A DNA stretch of 52,419 bases from an uncultured Paracoccaceae bacterium (GTDB lineage Bacteria > Pseudomonadota > Alphaproteobacteria > Rhodobacterales > Rhodobacteraceae), in the NCBI GenBank assembly GCA_913041145.1, contig CAJWHE010000012.1, positions 1 through 52,419 on the forward strand. Direction: 5' to 3'. Position 1 is the first letter of the stretch; every line of letters begins with the position of its first letter. Shown piece after piece: positions 16,622-24,054 of the stretch. Both the position numbers and the translations under genes were made by a program. The notes beneath the pieces are model-generated. The model was given only the letters and a program-made list of their open reading frames with translations. It made no database searches and was not told where the DNA came from.

Positions 16622-17092
16622 CTAACTATACTTCACATCAAGTATTTCGTAATCCCTTGTTCCACCTGGAGTTTTCACCTCAACACTGTCTCCGATTTCT
16701 TTACCAATTAGTGCTCGTGCCAGAGGAGACTGAATGTTAAGTAAACCGTTTTCAATATTAGCTTCAGTTTTACCAACAATTTGAAAGGCTGTTTCTTTTT
16801 CAGTCTCTTCATCCAGTAAAGTCACTGTGGCACCAAATTTAATTGAACCAGATAAGGTCGATGGATTAATTACTTCTGCCAAGCCAAGAGAAGATTCAAG
16901 CTCTTTTATACGACCCTCGATAAAACTCTGTTTTTCCCTAGCAGAGTGATATTCAGCATTTTCAGATAGGTCACCGTGCTCTCGTGCTTCTGCAATTGCT
17001 TTTATTATAGCAGGTCGCTCTACGCTTTTTAATAATCTTAGTTCCGTATCCAAAGCTTTGTGACCTTTGGGTGTCATAGGGATTTTTTCCAT
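16622..17092 (-). CDS. greA: Transcription elongation factor GreA
   Basis: GreA inserts a coiled coil into the RNA polymerase secondary channel and stimulates cleavage of backtracked transcripts. The 156-residue product has the typical two domains. The coiled coil contains [13 protein letters not shown] near 38-50, whose acidic tip (Asp and Glu) is essential. The C-terminal FKBP-like domain ends with Pro-Gly-Gly-Thr-Arg-Asp-Tyr-Glu-Ile. It lies 38 bases after the tiny lipoprotein gene and upstream of the two-helix membrane protein on the same strand. Confidence 0.97.
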   Translation of the reverse strand: MEKIPMTPKGHKALDTELRLLKSVERPAIIKAIAEAREHGDLSENAEYHSAREKQSFIEGRIKELESSLGLAEVINPSTLSGSIKFGATVTLLDEETEKETAFQIVGKTEANIENGLLNIQSPLARALIGKEIGDSVEVKTPGGTRDYEILDVKYS

Positions 17093-17130
17093 TGCTTAAA
17101 CCGCTTTGCTAGTTTTAAATTATTTAAGAA

Positions 17131-17241
17131 TTATTGAGTTATGTCTTTTGTATTATTCATAGGCTTTGGCGGAATCGGGTCACCTTCTATTCCACAGCAC
17201 ACTACACTTAATAAGATTAGTAAATTAAATAATTTCTTCAT
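17131..17241 (-). CDS. Small LptM-like lipoprotein (36 residues)
   Basis: This short gene is easily missed. An ATG at 17241, inside the last codons of argH (17-base overlap), opens a 36-residue ORF ending at 17131. It begins Met-Lys-Lys-Leu-Phe, then has a hydrophobic run and a lipobox-like Leu-Ser-Val-Val-Cys-Cys. The mature part starts [10 protein letters not shown]. That resembles the Cys-Gly-Leu-Lys-Gly-Pro-Leu start of LptM (YifL), the lipoprotein that helps the LPS translocon LptD/E to mature. A tiny lipoprotein gene directly after argH also occurs in other Alphaproteobacteria as I recall. The ribosome site is weak (AAGGTGG, 13 bases), so translational coupling to argH is likely. Confidence 0.7.
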   Translation of the reverse strand: MKKLFNLLILLSVVCCGIEGDPIPPKPMNNTKDITQ

Positions 17242-18628
17242 TTAGAATTTTTTTCCACCTTAAAACTTGTTTAATTACCTGCTCAGGAGCTGTACCACCT
17301 AAACTAGACCTACTAGAGACTGAATTTTGAACACTTAGAACATTAAAAACGCTTTTCGTAATTCGAGGTTCAATATTTTGCATGTCTTCTAACGTTAAAG
17401 AGGATAGGCTACATCCCTTTAGCTCACAAATCTTTACTATTTCTCCTGTTATATGATGAGCCTTCCGAAACGGTAAGTTTAACTCCCTAACTAACCAATC
17501 TGCTAAGTCTGTGGCAGTCGAAAAACCACTTGATGCTGCTTCTTCAAGAGCCTCCCTATTTACTTGCATAGTTTGAATTATTTTGACCATGACATTTAAT
17601 GAAATTGATAGATTGTCTGATGCATCAAAAACCTGCTCTTTGTCCTCTTGCATATCCTTATTGAAAGCTAAAGGTAACCCTTTCATCACCATCATTAATG
17701 CAACATTGGAACCAAAGATCCGTCCAACTTTTGCCCTAATAAGTTCTGCCGAGTCAGGATTTTTCTTTTGGGGCATAATGGAGGAGCCTGTTGAAAATTC
17801 ATCTGACAAAGATACGAAGCCAAACTGTGCAGAAGACCAAATGATAATCTCCTCACAAAATCTAGATAGGTGCATTGCACAGATCGACGCTACACTTAAA
17901 AATTCCAAAGCAAAATCTCTATCTGATACAGAATCTAATGAATTTGCTGTGGGTCGATCAAATCCAAGACTGTCGGATGTATGCTGACGATCAATTGGAA
18001 AAGAGGTTCCAGCAAGAGCTGCCGCTCCAAGTGGACTTTCATTTAAGCGAATTCTTGCATCATAAAACCTTAGATAGTCTCTTTCAAACATTTCAACATA
18101 TGCCATCATGTGATGACCCCACGTGACTGGTTGAGCCGTTTGAAGGTGAGTAAAGCCAGGCATCACCCAGTCAGCTTTACTTTCTGCACTGATAATTAGT
18201 TGTTGTTGCAATAACCTTATTGTTTTCATAAGTTCATCTATTTGCTCACGAACCCATAATTTTGTATCTGTTGTTACCTGATCATTTCTTGATCTAGCTG
18301 TATGCAATCTGCCGGCGGCTTCACCGATTAATTCTTTTAGGCGAGCTTCTATATTCATATGAATATCTTCTAGCTTAACAGAAAATTTAAAGTCTCCTGA
18401 TTCAATTTCAAGTTGTATTTTCTTAAGACCCGCTATTATTATATCTGCGTCACTCTTAGAAATTATACCCGTTTCTCTCAACATGGAAGCGTGTGAAATT
18501 GAGCCTCGAATATCTTGAATAGAAAGCCTTTGATCAAACCCAATAGAAGCATTTAGTGATTCCATCAAAGTGTCTTGGCCTGAGGCAAAACGTCCGCCCC
18601 ACATTGTGTTTGATTCTGATTTCGCCAT
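17225..18628 (-). CDS. argH: Argininosuccinate lyase
   Basis: ArgH splits argininosuccinate into arginine and fumarate, the last step of arginine synthesis. The product is 467 residues. The fumarase/aspartase superfamily signature [12 protein letters not shown] is present near 281-292 and holds the catalytic serine loop. The N-terminal Met-Trp-Gly-Gly-Arg-Phe near 9-14 and Thr-Ala-Arg-Ser-Arg-Asn-Asp-Gln near 110 are also diagnostic. It diverges from the thioredoxin-like gene with only 24 bases between the start codons, so the two promoters must reach into coding sequence. Confidence 0.97.
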   Translation of the reverse strand: MAKSESNTMWGGRFASGQDTLMESLNASIGFDQRLSIQDIRGSISHASMLRETGIISKSDADIIIAGLKKIQLEIESGDFKFSVKLEDIHMNIEARLKELIGEAAGRLHTARSRNDQVTTDTKLWVREQIDELMKTIRLLQQQLIISAESKADWVMPGFTHLQTAQPVTWGHHMMAYVEMFERDYLRFYDARIRLNESPLGAAALAGTSFPIDRQHTSDSLGFDRPTANSLDSVSDRDFALEFLSVASICAMHLSRFCEEIIIWSSAQFGFVSLSDEFSTGSSIMPQKKNPDSAELIRAKVGRIFGSNVALMMVMKGLPLAFNKDMQEDKEQVFDASDNLSISLNVMVKIIQTMQVNREALEEAASSGFSTATDLADWLVRELNLPFRKAHHITGEIVKICELKGCSLSSLTLEDMQNIEPRITKSVFNVLSVQNSVSSRSSLGGTAPEQVIKQVLRWKKILNEEII

Positions 18629-18652
18629 AAGCTCTTTCTAGAGGTAGTTAAA

Positions 18653-19210
18653 ATGAACAAAGTTAGATTAATCTTATTATATACTTGCATTGTGTTCAGT
18701 GCAAATACCGTTAATGCAAGTGTTAGTAATTTGCTAGCGTTAACAAATAATGATTTAGGTAAAATTAAATTCCACACTGAACCAAAACCCCTAAATTTTG
18801 CTACTTTTGAAAATATTACGGGCGAGAAAGTAACAATTTCTGATTTCAAAGGAAAATTTATTCTATTAAACTTCTGGGCACTTTGGTGTGCACCTTGCGT
18901 TGAAGAAATGCCTGCCCTTGATAATTTGAAGACACTTTTAAACGATAAGAGTTTTGATGTAATAGCGGTTGCAACTGGACGAAATGATAAGAGCAAAGTT
19001 AATAATTTTTTTAAAACAAATAATTTAACATTTTTAAGTCAATTTTTTGACCTCAAAAGCGTATTTGCGAGGAAACTTAATATTGCGGTTTTGCCAACAA
19101 CTTTAATGATTGATTTTAAAGGTAGGGAGGTTGGTAGGGTAGAGGGAACCTTAGTTTGGGATAGCATGGAATCCCAAAAGTTATTTAAGGAATGGATTAA
19201 GATACAATAA
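18653..19210 (+). CDS. Exported TlpA-like thioredoxin-fold protein
   Basis: The 185-residue protein has an N-terminal signal sequence (about 1-22, ending Val-Asn-Ala) or an uncleaved anchor, and a thioredoxin-like TlpA/ResA domain. The redox motif Trp-Cys-Ala-Pro-Cys is at 78-82, and the cis-proline region is Val-Leu-Pro-Thr-Thr near 147. Such proteins reduce disulfides in the periplasm, often for cytochrome c maturation or copper delivery. The specific partner is not evident. It is divergent from argH and ends 3 bases from the convergent gltX. Confidence 0.9.
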   Translation: MNKVRLILLYTCIVFSANTVNASVSNLLALTNNDLGKIKFHTEPKPLNFATFENITGEKVTISDFKGKFILLNFWALWCAPCVEEMPALDNLKTLLNDKSFDVIAVATGRNDKSKVNNFFKTNNLTFLSQFFDLKSVFARKLNIAVLPTTLMIDFKGREVGRVEGTLVWDSMESQKLFKEWIKIQ

Positions 19211-19213
19211 AGT

Positions 19214-20527
19214 TTACTGTATACTTTTTAAAAGGGGCATGAATGTGGACATGTCTGGCCCATATTCTTTGCCGGTCAAAGCTTTTCGAAGGGGCAGATA
19301 AAGATTTTTTCCTGAACGGTCAGTCTTATTTCTTACTTCCTTTGTCCAACTTGACCATGTGTTTTCATCAAATGGTTCTACAGGCAACATTTTAATTGCC
19401 AGAGCGACAAACTCTTTATCAGCCTCAGAGATAATTGGGGTTGGACCTTTGGAGCAAATCCTCCACCAATCTTCTATATCTGATTTACAGTTTATATTTT
19501 CTTTTGCAATTGACCAGAAGGTTTTTTGTATCTTCTTCTCTACACCAAAAAGGTCAAGATCTTTTTTTATATCTTCGTAAGAGAGAGTTTTTAGATATTT
19601 TGCTGTTAAGGGGGTTAGATCTTTAATATCAAACTTTGTTGGAGAAGAACCAAATTTTGTTAAATCAAAGTCCTGAATTAGGTCTGAGATGGAGGTCTGC
19701 AGATCAGTTGTATTTGATGTCCCTATTTTTGATAGATGGCTTAGGATTGCCATTGGCTCAATCCCAGCCAATTTTAAATCTTTAAGAGCTAGTGTCCCTA
19801 ACCTCTTCGACAGAGCCTCGCCACCTGGACCTGTAAGCAGGGAGTGATGCGAAAAACTTGGCGCCACTTTTCCTAAGGCCTCCATTATTTGGATTTGAGT
19901 AGCTGTATTTGTAACGTGATCAGCTCCCCGAACTACGTGAGTTATTTTCATATCAATATCATCTACTACAGAAGCCAATGTATAAAGAAATTGCCCATCT
20001 TTTCGAATGAGTACTGGATCAGAAACACTTTTTGTATCGATAGAAATTAAACTTAAAATCCCATCCTGCCATTCAGTTCGAGAAAGGTTTAAAAGAAAAC
20101 GCCAGTAACCAGTTTGCGTTCCTTCCCTAGTTTTTAATTTCTCAGTCGTAATTTTCAATGCAGATCGATCATATACTGGTGGAAGACCCATGCTTAACTG
20201 CTTTTTCCTTTTTAGTTCTAGCTCTACAGATGTTTCAAAAGCTTGATATAGTTTATCTTGTTTTTTAAGGTCTAATGCCGCCTCATTATATCTATCTATT
20301 CGAGACGATTGGGTCTCTACTCTGTCCCATTCCAGACCTAACCATTCAAGGTCCCGTTTAATTTGATCAACATAGATTGGTTTTGAGCGTACTGGATCAG
20401 TGTCATCTAACCTTAAAATAAATTCACCATTGTCTTTTTTTGCCACTAAGTAATTAATTAGTGCTGTTCTTAAATTTCCAACGTGTAGGAAGCCGGTAGG
20501 CGACGGTGCAAAACGAGTAATTGTCAT
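19214..20527 (-). CDS. gltX: Glutamate-tRNA ligase
   Basis: This is a class I aminoacyl-tRNA synthetase of 437 residues. The HIGH-type motif is in Ala-Pro-Ser-Pro-Thr-Gly-Phe-Leu-His-Val-Gly-Asn (residues 7-18). The KMSKS-type loop is Ala-Leu-Ser-Lys-Arg-Leu-Gly near 240. Alphaproteobacteria commonly carry two GltX paralogues and lack glutaminyl-tRNA synthetase, so one may charge tRNA-Gln for GatCAB amidation. Nothing in the sequence itself fixes whether this copy is discriminating. It is shorter than the roughly 470-residue canonical enzyme. The strand partner upstream is nadE, but 100 bases separate them. Confidence 0.94.
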   Translation of the reverse strand: MTITRFAPSPTGFLHVGNLRTALINYLVAKKDNGEFILRLDDTDPVRSKPIYVDQIKRDLEWLGLEWDRVETQSSRIDRYNEAALDLKKQDKLYQAFETSVELELKRKKQLSMGLPPVYDRSALKITTEKLKTREGTQTGYWRFLLNLSRTEWQDGILSLISIDTKSVSDPVLIRKDGQFLYTLASVVDDIDMKITHVVRGADHVTNTATQIQIMEALGKVAPSFSHHSLLTGPGGEALSKRLGTLALKDLKLAGIEPMAILSHLSKIGTSNTTDLQTSISDLIQDFDLTKFGSSPTKFDIKDLTPLTAKYLKTLSYEDIKKDLDLFGVEKKIQKTFWSIAKENINCKSDIEDWWRICSKGPTPIISEADKEFVALAIKMLPVEPFDENTWSSWTKEVRNKTDRSGKNLYLPLRKALTGKEYGPDMSTFMPLLKSIQ

Positions 20528-20627
20528 TCTATAATCCTATATTTCGATACTCAAAAACATATCAGATAAACTTTGTCTATATAATCTTTAAAGCTTTGAT
20601 AATTTATGAATAATAATTATTACTTTA

Positions 20628-22286
20628 TTAAGATCTATCTCGCCACTGGTTAACAATTGGATATCGTCTATCTAACCAGAAAGATCGTCCGGTTAGGGTA
20701 ATTCCAGGTGCAGCTTGAAAACGTTTATACTCACTTAGATAGATAAGGTTTTCGATTTTTTCTACTAACTTCTTATCGTAACCTTGCTCAACACAACTTT
20801 GTATAGAGAGATCACGATCTATGAGGTTTTCGAGTATCGCGTCCAAGATTTCATATGGAGGGAGACTGTCTTCATCTTTCTGATTATCACGAAGTTCAGC
20901 AGTTGGAGCTTTTTCTATAATATTTTTAGGGATTAGTACTTTTGCCGGAGCTTGCATCCACGACCTATGATTTGAATTGCGCCATTTACATGTTTCAAAG
21001 ACTCTGGTTTTATAAAGATCCTTTATTGGATTAAATCCTCCTGCCATGTCACCGTAAATAGTTGAATAACCAACCGCAACTTCTGACTTGTTGCCAGTCG
21101 TAAGTAAAAGTTCTCCAAATTTATTACTTAACGCCATAAGAAAAATACCTCGGAGCCTTGATTGAATGTTTTCTTCTGATGTATCTTGCTTTGCTCCATT
21201 AAAAAGTGGTTTTAAGTCGTTTAATATCTTTTTATATGCCTCAGAAATTGATATCTCATCTAATCTAGTACCAAGGTTTTGGGCTACTACTTTTGCGTCT
21301 TTTAGTGAGGTATTGGATGTAAACTCTGACGGTAACATTACACATCTGACATTTTTAGATCCTAAAGCATCTGCTGCAATTGTTGCGACTAATGCTGAGT
21401 CAATTCCACCGGACATTCCAAGAACAACTTTTCCAAAGCCACTTTTTCTTGAATAATCCTGAAGACCTTTCACCATCGCTTGGTAATCTTTTTCTAACTC
21501 TGATGGTTGAGCAGCTAGTCGACTTTGTGTAGCAACCCACTTATTTTCTTGGAAAATAAAATCTACTGACTGATGACACTCCTCAAAAAAGGGTAACTGA
21601 ACAGCAAGTTTCCCTCCAGGATTTAGAACAAAAGAACCACCGTCAAAGACCTGATCATCTTGTCCACCAACAGTATTTAGATAAATAAGTGGCAAACCGG
21701 TCTCGATGACCCTTGATACCATTGTGTTAACTCTTAGGTCATGCTTGGTTCTAGAGTATGGTGAACCGTTTGGAACTAAAAGTAGTTCTGCCCCTGTTTC
21801 AACTAGTGTTTCAGAAATTTCTGGATGCCAGGCATCTTCGCATATTGGTGAACCTATTCTTATATTACCTACTGAATAAGGTTGCGTTTCTATGCCTGGG
21901 CTAAATAACCGCTTCTCATCAAATACGCTATTATTAGGAAGAATTTGCTTAAAGATTGATAATTTTATCTCTCCATTTTCTAAAATAGAATACGCATTAT
22001 AAAGGTTTGTGCCCCTTAACATTGGGTGACCGATGGCTATGGGGGGGCCGTCAGAACAACGGTGGGCTAGGTTAATTATTGTCTGCTCTGCCTCTTTTAC
22101 AAAAGCTTTCTTTAAGACTAGATCTTGAGTTTGATAACCTGTAATGAACATCTCGGGTAAAGCTACAAGATTTGCTTTTTCAGCTTTACCAATTTCCCAG
22201 GAGGTCACCGCCTTAGAAAAATTTTCTTTAAAATTCCCGAGAGTAGGGTTTAACTGTGAAATTGTTAATCTAAATCTATCTGTCAT
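20628..22286 (-). CDS. nadE: Glutamine-dependent NAD+ synthetase
   Basis: NadE amidates nicotinic acid adenine dinucleotide to NAD using ammonia from glutamine. The 552-residue product has an N-terminal nitrilase-type glutaminase domain (about 1-260) with the Glu (Leu-Pro-Glu-Met-Phe near 44), Lys (Phe-Lys-Gln-Ile-Leu-Pro) and Cys (Pro-Ile-Cys-Glu-Asp-Ala-Trp) triad. The C-terminal synthetase domain follows, with the PP-loop Ser-Gly-Gly-Ile-Asp-Ser-Ala-Leu-Val-Ala near 294. Length and motif order are those of the two-domain enzyme. It diverges from the MORN-repeat gene. Confidence 0.97.
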   Translation of the reverse strand: MTDRFRLTISQLNPTLGNFKENFSKAVTSWEIGKAEKANLVALPEMFITGYQTQDLVLKKAFVKEAEQTIINLAHRCSDGPPIAIGHPMLRGTNLYNAYSILENGEIKLSIFKQILPNNSVFDEKRLFSPGIETQPYSVGNIRIGSPICEDAWHPEISETLVETGAELLLVPNGSPYSRTKHDLRVNTMVSRVIETGLPLIYLNTVGGQDDQVFDGGSFVLNPGGKLAVQLPFFEECHQSVDFIFQENKWVATQSRLAAQPSELEKDYQAMVKGLQDYSRKSGFGKVVLGMSGGIDSALVATIAADALGSKNVRCVMLPSEFTSNTSLKDAKVVAQNLGTRLDEISISEAYKKILNDLKPLFNGAKQDTSEENIQSRLRGIFLMALSNKFGELLLTTGNKSEVAVGYSTIYGDMAGGFNPIKDLYKTRVFETCKWRNSNHRSWMQAPAKVLIPKNIIEKAPTAELRDNQKDEDSLPPYEILDAILENLIDRDLSIQSCVEQGYDKKLVEKIENLIYLSEYKRFQAAPGITLTGRSFWLDRRYPIVNQWRDRS

Positions 22287-22398
22287 AAAGTACCATAACC
22301 ATTAAACTCTTTTAGCCCTATTCTTTTTGATGCTAATACTGCGAGCAATCGCTTGTCAGTTGTGGACAGTTAACGTAAGTTGCAATCAAGAATTACTA

Positions 22399-22404
22399 TA
22401 TAAT
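22399..22404 (+). promoter_or_regulatory. Probable -10 element for the MORN-repeat gene
   Basis: A perfect TATAAT lies at 22399-22404, with no good -35 at standard spacing. Transcription would start near 22411, only about four bases before the TTG start at 22415. That implies either a nearly leaderless message or an upstream promoter that I do not see. Confidence 0.35.
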
Positions 22405-22414
22405 CGGAAACACA

Positions 22415-23836
22415 TTGTATCAACTTTTAAAACTCTTGTTCATCATTTTTCTAACTACAGTAAACTTAGCAAATGCTGAAGACACAATCATAAAAAAATA
22501 TCCTGATGGCTCTATTTACACAGGACAGTTAAAAAAAGGATTACATCATGGGTTAGGAATTTATTCTTTGCCCAATGGATATGAATATAATGGCGAGTGG
22601 GTCGAAGGTAAGATTCAAGGAAAAGGGATAGCTAGCTTACTTGACGGCTCCATATATGAGGGAGAATTTTCTTTGGGAAAACCTTCAGGAATTGGCAAAA
22701 TGGTTTTTCTAGATAAAAAAATATATGAAGGTGAATGGAAAGATGGATCACCTAATGGCGAAGGCTCCTTAATTTTAACTGACGGTACAACCTACAAGGG
22801 TAATTTTAAAGATTCAAAATATCATGGATATGGTAAATTAACTACAAAAGATGGATATATTTACCTTGGCAGCTGGTTAAAAGGAAAACAGAACGGGAAG
22901 GGTTTTATAACCTACGCCGATGGCTCAAAATATGATGGGAACATGGTAGACGGCTACTGTCATGGCGATGGAAAACTAACATTTCCAAAAGACTCAACAA
23001 TTTTAACTTATCAAGGGGTTTGGAAAAAGGGAGAATGGAACGGCTTAGGCACACTCCGCCATTCAAGTGGAAGTAAGTATTATGGGGAGTTTAAACGCGG
23101 ACAAAGGCACGGAAAGGGCCAGATGACTTATAGTACGGGTGATGTCTATAATGGCTTTTTTAAAAGTGATAAAAAGAATGGGCAAGGTATTCTCAGCAAG
23201 GTAGATGGTTTTGTATATCAAGGAAACTGGGTAGACAATATTATGAGTGGTTACGGTAAGGTAGCTTATCCAGATGGTTCATTATACGAAGGTCAGCTGG
23301 ACAGAGATTTTCTTCATGGCAAAGGAAAAATGACCTATGCAGATGGGTCAACCTATGAGGGTGATTGGAGTGATGGAGCTGTTACAGGAAATGGTAAAGT
23401 TATTTTCAAAGATGGTACAAGCTTTGTGGGTGGCTTCAAGGATGGTGGCTATCACGGGCAAGGCGAATTAGTTGATGCCTCTGGTTACCAGTATAAAGGG
23501 GGATGGCTTTCAGGAAAAAGACATGGCCGAGGAACTTCTTTTTATTTTAATGGATCAACTTATAAAGGTGAGTTCCAATCTGGGCAACGTAATGGCTTTG
23601 GTATTTTAAATGAAAGTTCTGGTTATTCCTATCGGGGTGACTGGTTGAATGGCCAGCGGAATGGTCAAGGAGTTGAGGAGTACGTTTCAGGAGCTGTATA
23701 CATAGGACAGTTTAAAGCTGGAAAACGATCTGGTAGTGGATCCATGAGGTATACTAATAATGAGGTTGCAATCGGATCTTGGATTGACGGGAAGCTCATT
23801 AGCGCAAAGAAAAGACTTATACCTGTTAACAATTGA
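22415..23836 (+). CDS. Exported MORN-repeat protein with about 18 repeats
   Basis: The 473-residue protein starts with a TTG (22415); no ATG or GTG lies upstream in frame after a TAA at 22376-22378. The first 21 residues form a signal peptide ending Ala-Asn-Ala. The rest is almost entirely MORN repeats of about 23 residues (Tyr-X-Gly-X-Trp/Phe-X-X-Gly-X-X-X-Gly-X-Gly). I count 18 full units and a final partial one at the C-terminus. MORN arrays form extended beta-hairpin ladders that bind proteins or lipids. Here the location is periplasmic or outer-membrane. No catalytic domain is attached, so a scaffold role is possible, but function is unknown. It is divergent from nadE and lies upstream of leuA. 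Confidence 0.9.
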   Translation: MYQLLKLLFIIFLTTVNLANAEDTIIKKYPDGSIYTGQLKKGLHHGLGIYSLPNGYEYNGEWVEGKIQGKGIASLLDGSIYEGEFSLGKPSGIGKMVFLDKKIYEGEWKDGSPNGEGSLILTDGTTYKGNFKDSKYHGYGKLTTKDGYIYLGSWLKGKQNGKGFITYADGSKYDGNMVDGYCHGDGKLTFPKDSTILTYQGVWKKGEWNGLGTLRHSSGSKYYGEFKRGQRHGKGQMTYSTGDVYNGFFKSDKKNGQGILSKVDGFVYQGNWVDNIMSGYGKVAYPDGSLYEGQLDRDFLHGKGKMTYADGSTYEGDWSDGAVTGNGKVIFKDGTSFVGGFKDGGYHGQGELVDASGYQYKGGWLSGKRHGRGTSFYFNGSTYKGEFQSGQRNGFGILNESSGYSYRGDWLNGQRNGQGVEEYVSGAVYIGQFKAGKRSGSGSMRYTNNEVAIGSWIDGKLISAKKRLIPVNN

Positions 23837-23901
23837 TCTTATAATTTGATTAAATACTAAGAATAACTAAAATATACACTTTTCTTTTCCATTATAAGCT
23901 T

Positions 23902-23907
23902 TATAAT
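23902..23907 (+). promoter_or_regulatory. -10 element of the leuA leader transcript
   Basis: A perfect TATAAT lies at 23902-23907. The predicted transcription start is 23913-23915, which coincides with the ATG of the leader ORF at 23914. No convincing -35 hexamer is seen at the usual distance. If correct, the leader peptide is translated from a leaderless message, as described for trpL in Sinorhizobium. Confidence 0.45.
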
Positions 23908-23913
23908 TTTATT

Positions 23914-23982
23914 ATGTTATGGTTTTTAGGTTACTCAATTTATAAATGCGACGAGACAGAGCTCCTGCTGAGCACCCTCTGA
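23914..23982 (+). CDS. leuL: Leucine leader peptide (LeuL-type, 22 residues)
   Basis: The ORF runs from ATG 23914 to TGA 23980-23982, 22 codons. Six residues are leucine, three of them consecutive. It ends Glu-Leu-Leu-Leu-Ser-Thr-Leu-stop, encoded with CTC CTG CTG (23962-23970) and CTC (23977-23979). These GC-rich leucine codons contrast with the TTA, CTT and TTG that dominate neighbouring genes. There is no Shine-Dalgarno, in keeping with a start at the RNA 5' end. The stop codon lies inside the 5' arm of a strong hairpin. Position directly before leuA, the first committed enzyme of leucine synthesis, makes a leucine-sensing leader peptide the natural reading. Translation has not been shown. 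Confidence 0.7.
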   Translation: MLWFLGYSIYKCDETELLLSTL

Positions 23983-24047
23983 GCGTGCCTTTGGGCGCGA
24001 CCGCTCAGAGGTGTATAGCGTCAGAACAAGAATAAGGCTTGCGGGAG
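23962..24047 (+). promoter_or_regulatory. leuA attenuator: 10-bp hairpin plus Leu-run/Shine-Dalgarno pairing
   Basis: CCTCTGAGCG (23976-23985) pairs perfectly with CGCTCAGAGG (24002-24011). Inside, GTGCC (23985-23989) can pair with GGCGC (24094-equivalent positions 23994-23998) around a four-base loop. No T run follows, so it is not a standard intrinsic terminator. The leucine-codon segment CTCCTGC (23962-23968) is complementary over 7 bp, with one G-U pair, to GCGGGAG (24041-24047), the leuA ribosome-binding site. A ribosome stalled on the leucine codons would free that site. The mechanism is inferred. Confidence 0.6.
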
Positions 24048-24054
24048 AAAAGAC

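Noticed and set aside
18565-18996. 143-codon minus-strand ORF opposite the thioredoxin-like gene and the argH start
   Set aside because: It is antisense to a protein with a clear signal peptide and WCAPC motif, has no ribosome site and no recognisable domain.
22480-23790. Repetitive DNA in the MORN gene as a mobile or satellite element
   Set aside because: The periodicity is at protein level (23-residue units) with diverged codons inside one intact reading frame.
23976-24011. leuA leader hairpin as a Rho-independent terminator
   Set aside because: The stem is strong enough, but no run of T follows within 20 bases; control of ribosome access fits better.
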